Of a stretch of DNA of 64,000 nt, positions 17,835 through 25,708 are shown one piece after another. Origin of the DNA: Leptotrichia sp. oral taxon 215 str. W9775 (GTDB lineage Bacteria; Fusobacteriota; Fusobacteriia; Fusobacteriales; Leptotrichiaceae); contig NZ_KI272836.1 in the NCBI RefSeq assembly GCF_000469505.1, forward strand, positions 1-64,000. Reading direction: 5' to 3'. Made by a program: the position numbers and the translations under genes. The notes under the pieces are model-generated. The model searched no databases. It saw nothing but the letters and a program-made list of their open reading frames with translations, and had not been told where the DNA came from. Numbering within the stretch: position 1 is the stretch's first letter; every line of letters begins with the position of its first letter.

Positions 17835-18803
17835 ATGTTTTTTGATATGCATGCAGATTTATGGACAGATAATCTGTGGGAATATGAAAAGGGAAAAAAT
17901 GACGTTATAAGAAGAAAATATAAAGATAGATTTATAGAAGGAGGAGTTTTTGGAGGTATTTTTGTAATATATTTAAATGCTTTTAAGGATCCGAAACCTG
18001 AAGAAACTTTCTTCAGAAGCCTTCGTGCAATGAGTGAGGAACTTTATCATGCAAGGGATTTAGTACATGTCATAAAAAATCCTGAAGACTTTGAAAAAGC
18101 GAAATCTCAAAATAAATTTGCTACACTTTTAGGAATTGAAGGACTTCCTGGAATTGGGTCAAACCTTGATTATATCTATCTTCTTGAAAGAATGGGAATA
18201 AGACACATAGGACTCACATGGAATGAACAGAATGCTTTTGCAACAGGTCAGAGAGGGGATAAAGACAGGGGACTGACTGATTTAGGTGTAAAAGCTGTTG
18301 AAATTATTGAAAATCTGGGAATTCTTCTTGATCTTTCCCATGCAAATGACAAAACCTTCTGGGATGTTGCAAAATACGCTAAAAAACCTTTTTTTGCTTC
18401 ACATTCCAACTCCAGAACTCTTTGCCCGGCAATGAGAAACCTTACTGATGACCAGATACTTTGTATAGGCGAAAGAAATGGAATGGTGGGAATGAACAGC
18501 TATCATGGATTTGTAAGTGACAAGGAAGATGAAAAAAATCTGGATACATTGCTGAACCATATGGAATATGTTGCAGAAAAAATAGGAATTGACAAAGTTG
18601 GATTTGGATTTGATTTTGCTGAATACTACAACGTGCCCGGAGTAGACGAAGACGAAGGTTTAAAAGGCGTTTATGATATTACAGAAGCTAAAAATGTAGC
18701 AGCCGCCTTGAAAAAACGTGGATATTCAGATGAAGATATTGAAAAGGTATCATATAAGAACTTTATTTCTTTCTTTGAAAGAATAAGAAATGGTATAAAA
18801 TAG
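17835..18803 (+). CDS. Membrane dipeptidase family protein (peptidase M19)
   Basis: Zinc dipeptidase of the renal-dipeptidase type, cleaving dipeptides that often carry a D-residue at the C-terminal side. Seen: MHADLWTD near the N-terminus (first metal ligands), GIEGLPGIG (metal-bridging Glu), GLTWNEQNAFATGQRG, LDLSHAN and FASHSNSR (metal His), and VGFGFDF. 322 aa, no signal peptide, so cytoplasmic despite the family name. GGGAGG precedes the ATG; 48 nt behind the S66 gene. Confidence 0.88.
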   Translation: MFFDMHADLWTDNLWEYEKGKNDVIRRKYKDRFIEGGVFGGIFVIYLNAFKDPKPEETFFRSLRAMSEELYHARDLVHVIKNPEDFEKAKSQNKFATLLGIEGLPGIGSNLDYIYLLERMGIRHIGLTWNEQNAFATGQRGDKDRGLTDLGVKAVEIIENLGILLDLSHANDKTFWDVAKYAKKPFFASHSNSRTLCPAMRNLTDDQILCIGERNGMVGMNSYHGFVSDKEDEKNLDTLLNHMEYVAEKIGIDKVGFGFDFAEYYNVPGVDEDEGLKGVYDITEAKNVAAALKKRGYSDEDIEKVSYKNFISFFERIRNGIK

Positions 18804-18867
18804 AAAATTATATAAATTGAAATAAATTATAAAAAATAAAATACATATAGATGAAAGGATATAAATT

Positions 18868-19587
18868 ATGAGAAAACCACTTATAGGAATAACTTCTTCC
18901 TATGAACATAACCCTGAATCAGAAAATGCTTACAAAACAAGCGTTTCTATAGATTATAGCCGTGCAATTATGGAAGCGGGAGGTATTCCTGTTGTTTTGC
19001 CGGTTCACGATAATATTGAAGTTGTAAGGGAGCAGATTTCACATCTGGATGGACTTCTTCTATCAGGAGGAGTTGATTCTGACCCTGCTTTATATGGAGA
19101 AGATAGCTTACAGGAAATTGGAGTTATTTCACCTGAAAGGGATAAATTTGAAATAATGCTGCTGGAAGAGTATTTGAAAACTAATAAACCAATTTTAGCA
19201 ATATGCCGTGGGTTACAACTTACAAACATATATTTTGGTGGTACACTTTACCAGGATATAAAATATGTGGACACACAGATTCAGCATAGACAGAAATGGC
19301 ATCTTTATTTGCCTACCCACAATATTGACATTCTTGGAAAAGATAATATTTTATATGAAATTTTTGGAGAAAAAACAAGGGTAAATTCCTTCCATCATCA
19401 GATGATAAAAGATTTAGCTGAAGGTCTTACTCCTATTGCAAAATCTTCTGACGGAGTTATTGAAGCCCTTCAGAAAAAAGATCACCCTTTCTACTATGCG
19501 ACTCAGTGGCATCCGGAAATGATGTCTGTAAGAGGAAATGAAGGAATGAAGAAAATTTTTGATAAGTTTGTAGAGGCTTGCAAATAA
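18868..19587 (+). CDS. Gamma-glutamyl-gamma-aminobutyrate hydrolase family protein (class I GATase-like)
   Basis: 239 aa. Seen: nucleophile Cys in LAICRGLQLTN (about 111-121), oxyanion region LLSGGVDSDP, and the His/Glu dyad in TQWHPEMM. The family (PuuD-like) hydrolyses gamma-glutamyl bonds. Next to an LD-carboxypeptidase and a dipeptidase, a gamma-glutamyl peptide from murein (gamma-D-Glu linkages) is a more likely substrate than gamma-Glu-GABA (inference). Last gene of the operon, with a terminator close behind. Confidence 0.83.
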   Translation: MRKPLIGITSSYEHNPESENAYKTSVSIDYSRAIMEAGGIPVVLPVHDNIEVVREQISHLDGLLLSGGVDSDPALYGEDSLQEIGVISPERDKFEIMLLEEYLKTNKPILAICRGLQLTNIYFGGTLYQDIKYVDTQIQHRQKWHLYLPTHNIDILGKDNILYEIFGEKTRVNSFHHQMIKDLAEGLTPIAKSSDGVIEALQKKDHPFYYATQWHPEMMSVRGNEGMKKIFDKFVEACK

Positions 19588-19633
19588 AAATCTGCATTTT
19601 GTTGATGTAAAATATAATTACTTATGAAAATAG

Positions 19634-19707
19634 AAGATTGTCTCTAATATATCTCCCTTAATCTGTTAAGGATATGATATGTATTTTAAAGACAATCTTT
19701 TTATTTT
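19634..19707 (+). terminator. Terminator of the peptidase operon
   Basis: AGATTGTCTCTAA pairs with TTTAAAGACAATCT, followed by TTTTATTTT. The stem-end motif is again related to the 220-bp repeat ends. Confidence 0.75.
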
Positions 19708-19722
19708 GTTATATTATACTAA

Positions 19723-20007
19723 TTATTTTATGTTATTAAATTCACTAAATAATCTTAACATGGCTTTTTTATTACCCCATGCCTGCCTTATATCATTCGA
19801 ATCTAAAATTCTATAATGCTGTGTAAATGAATTTCTTTGTAATTTCCAACCATTAAATTCTTTCAAAGTTAACCAAAACACTTTTCCGCCCATTGTTTTT
19901 AATGGAATATTTGGGAAAGATGCATCTAATTTTTTAAATTTCTCAACTATGTCCGGTGTATTTCTTATAAGTTCTATAAATCCTTTTATAATAACTTCAT
20001 CTTCCAT
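19723..20007 (-). CDS. Small protein of unknown function (94 aa)
   Basis: I do not recognise it. Seen: no signal peptide or membrane segment; alpha-helical N-terminus (VIIKGFIELI), a beta-like middle (GGKVFWLTLKEFNGWKLQRN), and FTQHYRILD...WGNKKAMLRLF; rich in aromatic and basic residues, predicted soluble. ATG 20007 follows AGGAGG at good spacing; an ATG 60 bp upstream has none. It lies between the convergent peptidase operon and the flavodoxin gene, possibly sharing the latter's transcript. Confidence 0.65.
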   Translation of the reverse strand: MEDEVIIKGFIELIRNTPDIVEKFKKLDASFPNIPLKTMGGKVFWLTLKEFNGWKLQRNSFTQHYRILDSNDIRQAWGNKKAMLRLFSEFNNIK

Positions 20008-20082
20008 GAAAAACCTCCTATATAAATTATAAATATTTTCCAAAAAATTATTGTAATAGTTTCTCAACTATTTCTCACTAAA

Positions 20083-20661
20083 TTACAATCCCAATCCTTT
20101 TATCCATTTCTTTACATCTGCTTCTGAACTGGATCCACTGAATCTTTTACCTTCCTTCCAAGCTGCCCCTTTTGTCTTTTCCTTCAACGGATTAGGACTT
20201 GTTCCTATTTCACTGCTTCCTGAAGTAACGAATGGAATAACTGTTTTTCCATTAAAATCATTGCTTTCAACAAAAGTGTTCATTATTCTGGGAGCTTCTC
20301 CCCACCAGATTGGATATCCAAGAAATACAACATCATACTGGTTAAAATTTTCTACACTATTTTTTATCTTCGGTCTTATAGATTTATCCGCTTTTTCCTT
20401 AGCCGCCTTGCTGTCAGGATTTTTAGAATTCAAATCTTCTGCCGTATATGGACTTTCCGGAACAATTTCAAAAATATCTGCATTTTTATCTGACGCAATA
20501 ATCTGTGCTATTCTTTTTGTATTTCCAGTTGCCGAAAAATATACAACCAATATTTTTTTTGAACCTTCTTTGGCAGAAGAGTCTGTTTTTTCTGTTTTTT
20601 CATTTGAACAGCTTACAAAAATTCCTAAAATTACAACTAATAACGTTAAAATCTTTTTCAT
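20083..20661 (-). CDS. Flavodoxin-fold lipoprotein
   Basis: 192 aa. Seen: signal peptide with lipobox FVSC (Cys18), then KILVVYFSATGNTKRIA, the FMN-phosphate loop of flavodoxins (about 36-51), FLGYPIWWGEAPRIMNTF (flavodoxin_4 type) and VTSGSSEIGTS. It should bind FMN and sit on the outer face of the cytoplasmic membrane or in the periplasm, where it may be a quinone or extracytoplasmic reductase component. Regulation is suggested by a promoter with an abnormal 19-bp spacer. Confidence 0.85.
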   Translation of the reverse strand: MKKILTLLVVILGIFVSCSNEKTEKTDSSAKEGSKKILVVYFSATGNTKRIAQIIASDKNADIFEIVPESPYTAEDLNSKNPDSKAAKEKADKSIRPKIKNSVENFNQYDVVFLGYPIWWGEAPRIMNTFVESNDFNGKTVIPFVTSGSSEIGTSPNPLKEKTKGAAWKEGKRFSGSSSEADVKKWIKGLGL

Positions 20662-20753
20662 ATTATTTCTCCCTTCTCAAAAGCTTGACTTCTTATCTTT
20701 TTTCTCATATATTCTTTATTTGAGTCCAGCTTCATTATTTTTACTTTCATTTT

Positions 20754-20784
20754 ATTATACCCCATAAAATTAATTTCAGGTCAA
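20754..20784 (-). promoter_or_regulatory. Flavodoxin-gene promoter with 19-bp spacer (MerR-type architecture)
   Basis: Minus strand: TTGACC (20784-20779), 19-bp spacer, TATAAT (20759-20754). The spacer carries a partial dyad ACC...AATTAATT...GGT. A 19-bp spacer with a central dyad is the hallmark of MerR-activated promoters; no merR gene lies in the window. Confidence 0.55.
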
Positions 20785-20804
20785 TTTTTTTTACTAATGT
20801 CCAG

Positions 20805-20833
20805 TTGACCGTAAAATTTTATTCTGATATACT
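20805..20833 (+). promoter_or_regulatory. ybaK promoter
   Basis: TTGACC, 17 bp, TATACT, 34 bp before the ybaK start. It is back to back with the flavodoxin promoter. Confidence 0.65.
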
Positions 20834-20866
20834 AAAAATATAATTATTTAATAATGGGGGATAAAA

Positions 20867-21373
20867 ATGAAAGATAAAAAAGAAAAAATACATAAAACAA
20901 ATGCTCTTAGACAGTTGGATAAAAATAAGATTCCGTATATTATTCATACTTATGAATGGAGTGAAAATAAAAGTGGAGGACTTGGAGTTGCTGAACATTT
21001 TCCTGAACTTGCAGAAAGAATTTTTAAAACTATTGTATTAAAGGGAAAAAGCAAGTCCCTATATGTCTGTGTAATTCATGGAGAAGCTCATCTTGACCTG
21101 AAAAAAGTTGCAAAAGCATGTGGTGAAAAGAATATTGACCTTCTTCCCCTTTCAGAACTTGAAAAGGAAACTGGATATGTTCGTGGCGGATGTTCTCCTG
21201 TCGGAATGAAAAAATTATACGATACATTCTTTGATATGGAAGCAGAAAAATTTGATAAAATAATAGTTTCAGCAGGAAAAAGAGGTTTACAGATGGAAGT
21301 TGAAACTGAAAAACTAATTCATATAATAAATGGGAAAATCACTGAACTGAAACTTGAGGAAGAGGACGTCTAA
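20867..21373 (+). CDS. ybaK: Cys-tRNA(Pro)/Cys-tRNA(Cys) deacylase YbaK family
   Basis: Trans-editing domain that hydrolyses misacylated tRNA. 168 aa. Seen: TIVLKGKSKSLYVCVI (the lysine of the YbaK active site), DLLPLSELEKETGYVRGGCSPVGMKK (the conserved GYxxGxxSPxG signature), and VSAGKRGLQMEV. GGGG precedes the ATG. The last codons and the stop overlap the end of the 215-bp palindromic repeat, so the EEEDV tail probably comes from insertion of the element. Confidence 0.9.
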   Translation: MKDKKEKIHKTNALRQLDKNKIPYIIHTYEWSENKSGGLGVAEHFPELAERIFKTIVLKGKSKSLYVCVIHGEAHLDLKKVAKACGEKNIDLLPLSELEKETGYVRGGCSPVGMKKLYDTFFDMEAEKFDKIIVSAGKRGLQMEVETEKLIHIINGKITELKLEEEDV

Positions 21374-21580
21374 AAATTTTGAAAATATGAAAAACATATT
21401 TATTCATTTATTAAAATTTTACTTATACAAAACAGTTATTCATTAAGAAAAAGTCAAAAACTCGCCTAAAGGCTCAGACAGATGACTTTTCCTAAATTCA
21501 TTTCCTATTTTGTATTGTAAAATTATAAATAACTCATAAATATAGTTTTTACATTATTTTTCACTTTTTTGAGACAACCT
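21366..21580. repeat. About 215-bp imperfect palindromic repeat, copy 2
   Basis: Starts within the last codons of ybaK (GACGTCTAAAAATTTTG) and ends TTTTTTGAGACAACCT. It is nearly the same as copy 3 read on the other strand, including the central GTCAAAAACT-GCCTAAAGGC-...GACTTTTCC. The outer arms (GAAAATATGAAAAACATATT against its mirror near 21540) pair imperfectly. Confidence 0.78.
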
Positions 21581-21628
21581 CTTCCCAATATTTCAATAAT
21601 AGCGGTATTCCCGTTTATAATATTTACA

Positions 21629-21964
21629 TTAATTTTTCTTAACAAATTCTGATTTTAACTTCATCGCTCCAAATCCATCAATTTTACAGTCAATATTGTG
21701 GATTCCGTCATCTATTAATCTTATATTTTTTACTTTTGTACCTCTTTTTAGATCATTTGATGCACCTTTTACTTTTAAATCCTTAATTATTGTCACACTG
21801 TCTCCATTTTGCAATATATTTCCATTTGCATCCTTTACAACATTTTCTTCATTTGCACTATTGTCTTCCAATGTCCACTCATAAAAACATTCCGGGCAGA
21901 CTAACATACTTCCGTCTTCATATGTATATTCAGAACCACATTTTGGGCATTTTGGTAAACTCAT
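21629..21964 (-). CDS. yjdM: Zinc-ribbon protein of the YjdM/PhnA family
   Basis: 111 aa. Seen: N-terminal zinc ribbon (CPKCGSEYTYEDG...CPECFYEW) and the C-terminal PhnA-type domain (VKDANGNILQNGDSVTIIKDLKVKG, then KGTKVKNIRL). Despite the old name, a role in phosphonate metabolism is not established. It stands alone, just upstream of the SirTM region, on the same strand as the sirtuin. Confidence 0.9.
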   Translation of the reverse strand: MSLPKCPKCGSEYTYEDGSMLVCPECFYEWTLEDNSANEENVVKDANGNILQNGDSVTIIKDLKVKGASNDLKRGTKVKNIRLIDDGIHNIDCKIDGFGAMKLKSEFVKKN

Positions 21965-22053
21965 TTATTACTTCCTTTCATTTTTTAAGATTTGTTGTTA
22001 ATTATAACATTTTTTGACTTATTTTTCATCCCTGTTATTTGAAAGAAGATTTT

Positions 22054-23049
22054 TTACTTTATAGATGTTTTTATTTCCTTCAAAACTTCCCCAATATCTC
22101 CATCTAAACAGATACTTCTTTCCTCAAGTTCATTTGGGCAAAATGCTTCCTGGTAATTTATACATGCATAACTAGCTTTCTTATTTTCCATTACCATATA
22201 CCAGAAGGGATACTTAATAATTACAGGTGTGTTTGCTCCAACTCCTAATTCTAAAAACAGTACATGCATATTTTTATGATTCTCAAGAAATTCTGAATAT
22301 TTTTCGGCAGCTGTATACCATCCTTCATCTTCTACAAATGAACTGTCAGCCCGAAGATTAGTTGTCATATCTGAGCCATCATCAGGACATTTAGGAATTA
22401 ATTCCGTCGGTATTCTCATAAGAATTTCTCTACTTGCAGGGATACTGAATACCCCATTTTCATCCTTCACAAATCCTTGTGCTTCCATCGCTTTCATTAC
22501 CCATTCTTCATTATCATAGGTTTTCTGTATTTGTGGATTGACACTTTGAAATAAACCATAATCCCCCTGTGTGTAAAAAAGTCTCTTTTTATCAAATCCT
22601 GCCTTTTGAAATTGATGATCCACATTTGTTGTAATAACAAAATAATCCTTATCTTTTAAAAGTGAAAACAATTCATCATATACAGGTTTTGGAGCTTTCA
22701 CATAACGGTTAAAATATATGTGCCTTGCCCACCAGGCCCAACGGATTTCGTCATCTGGAAATGGATAAAAACCACCTGAATATATATCTCTAATTCCATA
22801 TTCCTTTATAAAGTCAAAAAAGTATTTTTCAAATCTTTCTCCACTATATGTAAATCCTGCTGAAGTTGATAGTCCTGCCCCTGCACCGATTACAACAGCA
22901 TCTGCATTTTGAATTTCATTTTTTAGAAGTTCTATACGCTCTTCCCTTGAACCTTTTCCTGAAGATACGCTTCTACCTAACATTCCTAATGCCTTCAATC
23001 CCTTTTGAATTGTTTCTATATACCCATTTTTATTATAAGATTTCTTCAT
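22054..23049 (-). CDS. SirTM-class sirtuin, protein ADP-ribosyltransferase
   Basis: 331 aa from ATG 23049. Seen: the NAD-binding GAGAGLSTSAGFTYSG (about 55-70), TTNVDHQFQKAGF with Asn142, and TQGDYG, where Gln161 replaces the catalytic His of deacetylase sirtuins. Both features define SirTM, known to ADP-ribosylate a lipoylated GcvH-like carrier in pathogens. The zinc cysteines are mostly lost (SVNPQ where a CxxC is expected; one Cys in PKCPDDGS). The start overlaps the macrodomain gene by 17 bp, and AGGAGG lies inside that gene's end: translational coupling. The carrier (GcvH-L) and LplA2 genes of known SirTM operons are not next to it. Confidence 0.87.
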   Translation of the reverse strand: MKKSYNKNGYIETIQKGLKALGMLGRSVSSGKGSREERIELLKNEIQNADAVVIGAGAGLSTSAGFTYSGERFEKYFFDFIKEYGIRDIYSGGFYPFPDDEIRWAWWARHIYFNRYVKAPKPVYDELFSLLKDKDYFVITTNVDHQFQKAGFDKKRLFYTQGDYGLFQSVNPQIQKTYDNEEWVMKAMEAQGFVKDENGVFSIPASREILMRIPTELIPKCPDDGSDMTTNLRADSSFVEDEGWYTAAEKYSEFLENHKNMHVLFLELGVGANTPVIIKYPFWYMVMENKKASYACINYQEAFCPNELEERSICLDGDIGEVLKEIKTSIK

Positions 23050-23836
23050 AATATTTTTTATCCTCCTCTTTAAAAACATTGAAAATTATTCTTTCCATAG
23101 CCTCCGGATGTTCCAAAGACCATTCCTTAACTGTTTTTACAGCTATTTCTGCCGCCCTTTTATTTGGAAAACGGAACACTCCAGTTGAAATGCAGCAAAA
23201 TGCCACACTTTTCAATTTTTTTTCCAGACACATATTTAAAACATTTGTATAGCAATCTGCCAATTTCTGTTCTAATTCTGGTGTAAGTCTATTGCTTACT
23301 ATCGGACCGACTACATGAATTACATTTTTTGCAGGAAGATTATAAGCAGCTGTAATCATAGGAATAGATGTTGGCTGTTCATAATCATTTCCATATTCAG
23401 CCCTTAATTCTTCCATTTTATGACTACATTCTTCCCTAAGCTGTACTCCTGCATAAGTATGAATCTGATTATCAATGCACATATGCATCGGTATAAAACA
23501 TCCTAACATTTGAGAATTTGCCGCATTTACTATGGCATCCACTTCAAGCCTTGTAATATCTCCCTGCCATATAGAAATATTCCCTTTAGTTACAGGAATA
23601 TCTGAAAGCCGCACAATGCCTTTTTCTTCAGTACAGACAGATAAATATTCATCTTGCACCTTCAATACTGAATCTGACATTTTCTTAGGCATACGGACAT
23701 TCATCAAGGACCTTAAAATACAACGTTTTCCATTTATATCTTCTGGAATTTCTATATCTTTATATTCAACTGAATCAGCTTTAAGTTCTTCTAAAAGATA
23801 ATCAAGCCTTTTTTCCTGTTCTTTATTCTTTTCCAT
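23033..23836 (-). CDS. SirTM-linked zinc macrodomain, ADP-ribosyl hydrolase
   Basis: 267 aa. An N-terminal helical region (1 to about 75) precedes a macrodomain (about 80-267) with WQGDITRLEVDAIVNAANS, MLGCF...HMCIDNQIHTYAG (the Cys/His cluster of the zinc-dependent SirTM-linked class) and STGVFRFPNKRAAEIA. It removes the ADP-ribose that SirTM adds. ATG 23836 follows GAAGGT. First gene of the pair, with a promoter about 140 bp upstream that shares a 24-bp element with the rrf2 gene. Confidence 0.87.
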   Translation of the reverse strand: MEKNKEQEKRLDYLLEELKADSVEYKDIEIPEDINGKRCILRSLMNVRMPKKMSDSVLKVQDEYLSVCTEEKGIVRLSDIPVTKGNISIWQGDITRLEVDAIVNAANSQMLGCFIPMHMCIDNQIHTYAGVQLREECSHKMEELRAEYGNDYEQPTSIPMITAAYNLPAKNVIHVVGPIVSNRLTPELEQKLADCYTNVLNMCLEKKLKSVAFCCISTGVFRFPNKRAAEIAVKTVKEWSLEHPEAMERIIFNVFKEEDKKYYEEIL

Positions 23837-24196
23837 AATTCTACCTTCTTTCTTCAATTCAATCCAAAACTAAATAATTAATATGATTTTATTTTATATT
23901 TTCAACAAGAAATTTTTTTATTTATAAATTCTCTGAATTTATTTGTTGTAACTTTTGTTATTACATCTAATAATCAATATTACCACACTTTTGATGTAAT
24001 GTCAATTGTTACAATTGCTTTTTTTATTACTTTTATTGAAAATTCTTAATAAAAATAATAACAGCATTCTAAGAAAATTTATTCAAAGAAGACTGTTATA
24101 TTAGGAGTAAAAATATATTGTATATCAATTTAAATAAATCATAAAATATAACTAGTATCAGACTATTATTAAATCATTCATTCCCTTTCTCCTTAT
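23837..24196 (-). promoter_or_regulatory. Promoter region of macrodomain-SirTM with shared 24-bp element
   Basis: Minus strand: TTGACA (24005-24000), 17 bp, TAATAT (23982-23977). The element at 23989-24012 (GTAACAATTGACATTACATC plus AAAA) matches the rrf2 promoter at 21 of 24 bases. Downstream, GATGTAATAAC...GTTAC forms a further dyad-like repeat. From 24031 to 24196 I see only AT-rich sequence with no gene. Confidence 0.65.
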
Positions 24197-24691
24197 TTAG
24201 ATTACTCCCGTCTTTTCCAACAATATAAAAGTTTTAAGTGAAAATTCAAGTATATTGAATAAATTAGCCATTATCAATGTTGAATATGTATATTTATTTA
24301 ATCTGTTATCATCTTTTACAAAATTTGCAATTATAAAAATCGGTATTTGTAAAATTACAATTCCATAAAATTGCATATTTCCATGATAAATCAATCCTAA
24401 TAAATCAATAAAAACTAAAGAAAAAGCAACATAAGACAAGAACTTGTTATTCTTTCTTTTCATTATCACAAACAATAGAACAACCAAAATACATACTATT
24501 ACGTGTAAGCCTTGGTTTTGTGAAAAAAAATCCTTACCCAAAACTTCTATGCACAAAAACAAATATACTATTCCAAAAACTAAATCACCCCATAAAAATT
24601 TCTTAATTTCTTTTTTCTGAAAAACTTTTATAAAACAAAAAAGTAATCTAAATAAGCTATAAAACATCAATAAAGTTAAAAATATAAGCAT
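24197..24691 (-). CDS. Small integral membrane protein of unknown function
   Basis: 164 aa, about five hydrophobic segments (LIFLTLLMFYSLFRLLFCFI; LVFGIVYLFLCIEVL; VIVCILVVLLFVI; YVAFSLVFIDLLGLIYHG; IVILQIPIFIIANFV) joined by short Lys-rich loops; no family recognised. ATG 24691 follows GGAAG at 8 nt; a TTG at 24706 is possible. It starts right after the stop of the degenerate oxidoreductase remnant on the same strand. Confidence 0.6.
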   Translation of the reverse strand: MLIFLTLLMFYSLFRLLFCFIKVFQKKEIKKFLWGDLVFGIVYLFLCIEVLGKDFFSQNQGLHVIVCILVVLLFVIMKRKNNKFLSYVAFSLVFIDLLGLIYHGNMQFYGIVILQIPIFIIANFVKDDNRLNKYTYSTLIMANLFNILEFSLKTFILLEKTGVI

Positions 24692-24706
24692 AATCAATTC
24701 TTCCAA

Positions 24707-24883
24707 TTATTTCACGCTCCCAAATAAATCATTCAAAGCCTCACTCATTGTCGGATGGGTAAATATCATATCTTTTAAGTCAGTTTTTACTCCTGCCACT
24801 TCCAAATTAAGCCCTCCTCTATTAGGTTTTATTCCAATTGCCACAAGAATTGCGTCTGATTCGGTTTCGCTCTTGCTTGCTCC
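24707..24883 (-). pseudogene. C-terminal remnant of a flavin disulfide reductase (MerA/Lpd-like)
   Basis: An open stretch with no start codon, preceded by an in-frame stop. It translates as ...SDAILVAIGIKPNRGGLNLE..., then THPTMSEALNDLFGSVK and a stop. The ATG(x)PN-like block and the HPTxSEA signature belong to the NAD-binding and dimerisation domains of class I pyridine-nucleotide disulfide oxidoreductases, but the roughly 100+ residues normally between them are deleted. The N-terminal FAD domain is gone. Its neighbour upstream is an Rrf2 regulator, the usual partner of such reductases (compare HypR-MerA). Confidence 0.75.
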
Positions 24884-25022
24884 TTATGAAATTTGCACAT
24901 ATCCTTTTCTATTTTATACAACTGTAATTGCATAATTATATTTATTATAAAATTAATTTTTATATTGTAAGAATTCCATATTTTTTTAAAAACAAGATTT
25001 TTTGTGTTTACAAATTTTATTA

Positions 25023-25463
25023 TTAATACTTCTTTTCTAAAATTCCACTAATTTCACTTCCAAGACCTTCCAGCGTATATTTTCTCATCTCATTTTCCAT
25101 AGCCTTCTGTATTGTTTCCAGTTTATTATCAAGCAATTTATGAATATTTTTCCCCACAGGACATTCTGGATTTGGATTTTTATGAAAATTGAACAGTTCG
25201 TTATTTTCCAATGGTTCTATCGCCACATATACATCATAAAATGTTATTTCCTTTAGAGGTTTTGTCACTTCAATTCCTCCAGTTCCTCTTGCAACTTTTA
25301 TCAATCCCGCACTTTTTAATTTTGTCAAAATTTTTCTTATAATAACAGGATTCGTATTTATACTTCCAGCAAGAAAATCACTTGTAATTCTGTACTCATC
25401 TCCAAATACCTCTACACATGCAAAAATATGTAGTGCTATCGTAAATCTGCTTGATATCTGCAT
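25023..25463 (-). CDS. Rrf2-family transcriptional regulator (YwnA/HypR-like)
   Basis: 146 aa. N-terminal winged helix (SSRFTIALHIFACV; SGS/AGSINTNPVIIRKILTKLKSAGLI) with the wing VARGTGGIEV, and a C-terminal half containing NPNPECPVGKNIH. Only two cysteines, Cys16 and Cys101; Cys101 lies where HypR-type thiol-stress regulators have their sensing Cys, and there is no three-Cys iron-sulfur ligand set as in IscR/NsrR. Probably a redox-sensing repressor acting on its own promoter and, by sequence match, on the macrodomain-SirTM promoter. Confidence 0.87.
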   Translation of the reverse strand: MQISSRFTIALHIFACVEVFGDEYRITSDFLAGSINTNPVIIRKILTKLKSAGLIKVARGTGGIEVTKPLKEITFYDVYVAIEPLENNELFNFHKNPNPECPVGKNIHKLLDNKLETIQKAMENEMRKYTLEGLGSEISGILEKKY

Positions 25464-25592
25464 AATTTCATTCTCCTTTTTTTATATTTTCTATTGGTTT
25501 TTCTATTTTTAAAACTTCAAAATTAACTCTAATATTCTATAAAACTTCTAACTTTTTAAGATGTAATAATGATAGTTATATCTTATAAAATT

Positions 25593-25628
25593 ATAATATA
25601 ACATCTTTGATGTGATGTCAATAGTTAC
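25593..25628 (-). promoter_or_regulatory. rrf2 promoter with shared 24-bp element
   Basis: Minus strand: TTGACA (25621-25616), 17 bp, TATTAT (25598-25593). The element 25605-25628 (GTAACTATTGACATCACATC plus AAAG) differs at three positions from that before the macrodomain gene and is flanked by TTGATGT...ACATCAA arms, a plausible operator covering the -35. Confidence 0.68.
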
Positions 25629-25708
25629 ATCAAAAATATTATAAATAAAAAACTTCTTTAATTAAGATTTTTTCTTAAATTTAAAGAAGGTTTTATAACT
25701 TTAGTATT

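Noticed and set aside
20261..20767. 168-codon plus-strand frame opposite the flavodoxin gene
   Set aside because: Antisense shadow, low complexity, and it covers the flavodoxin promoter.
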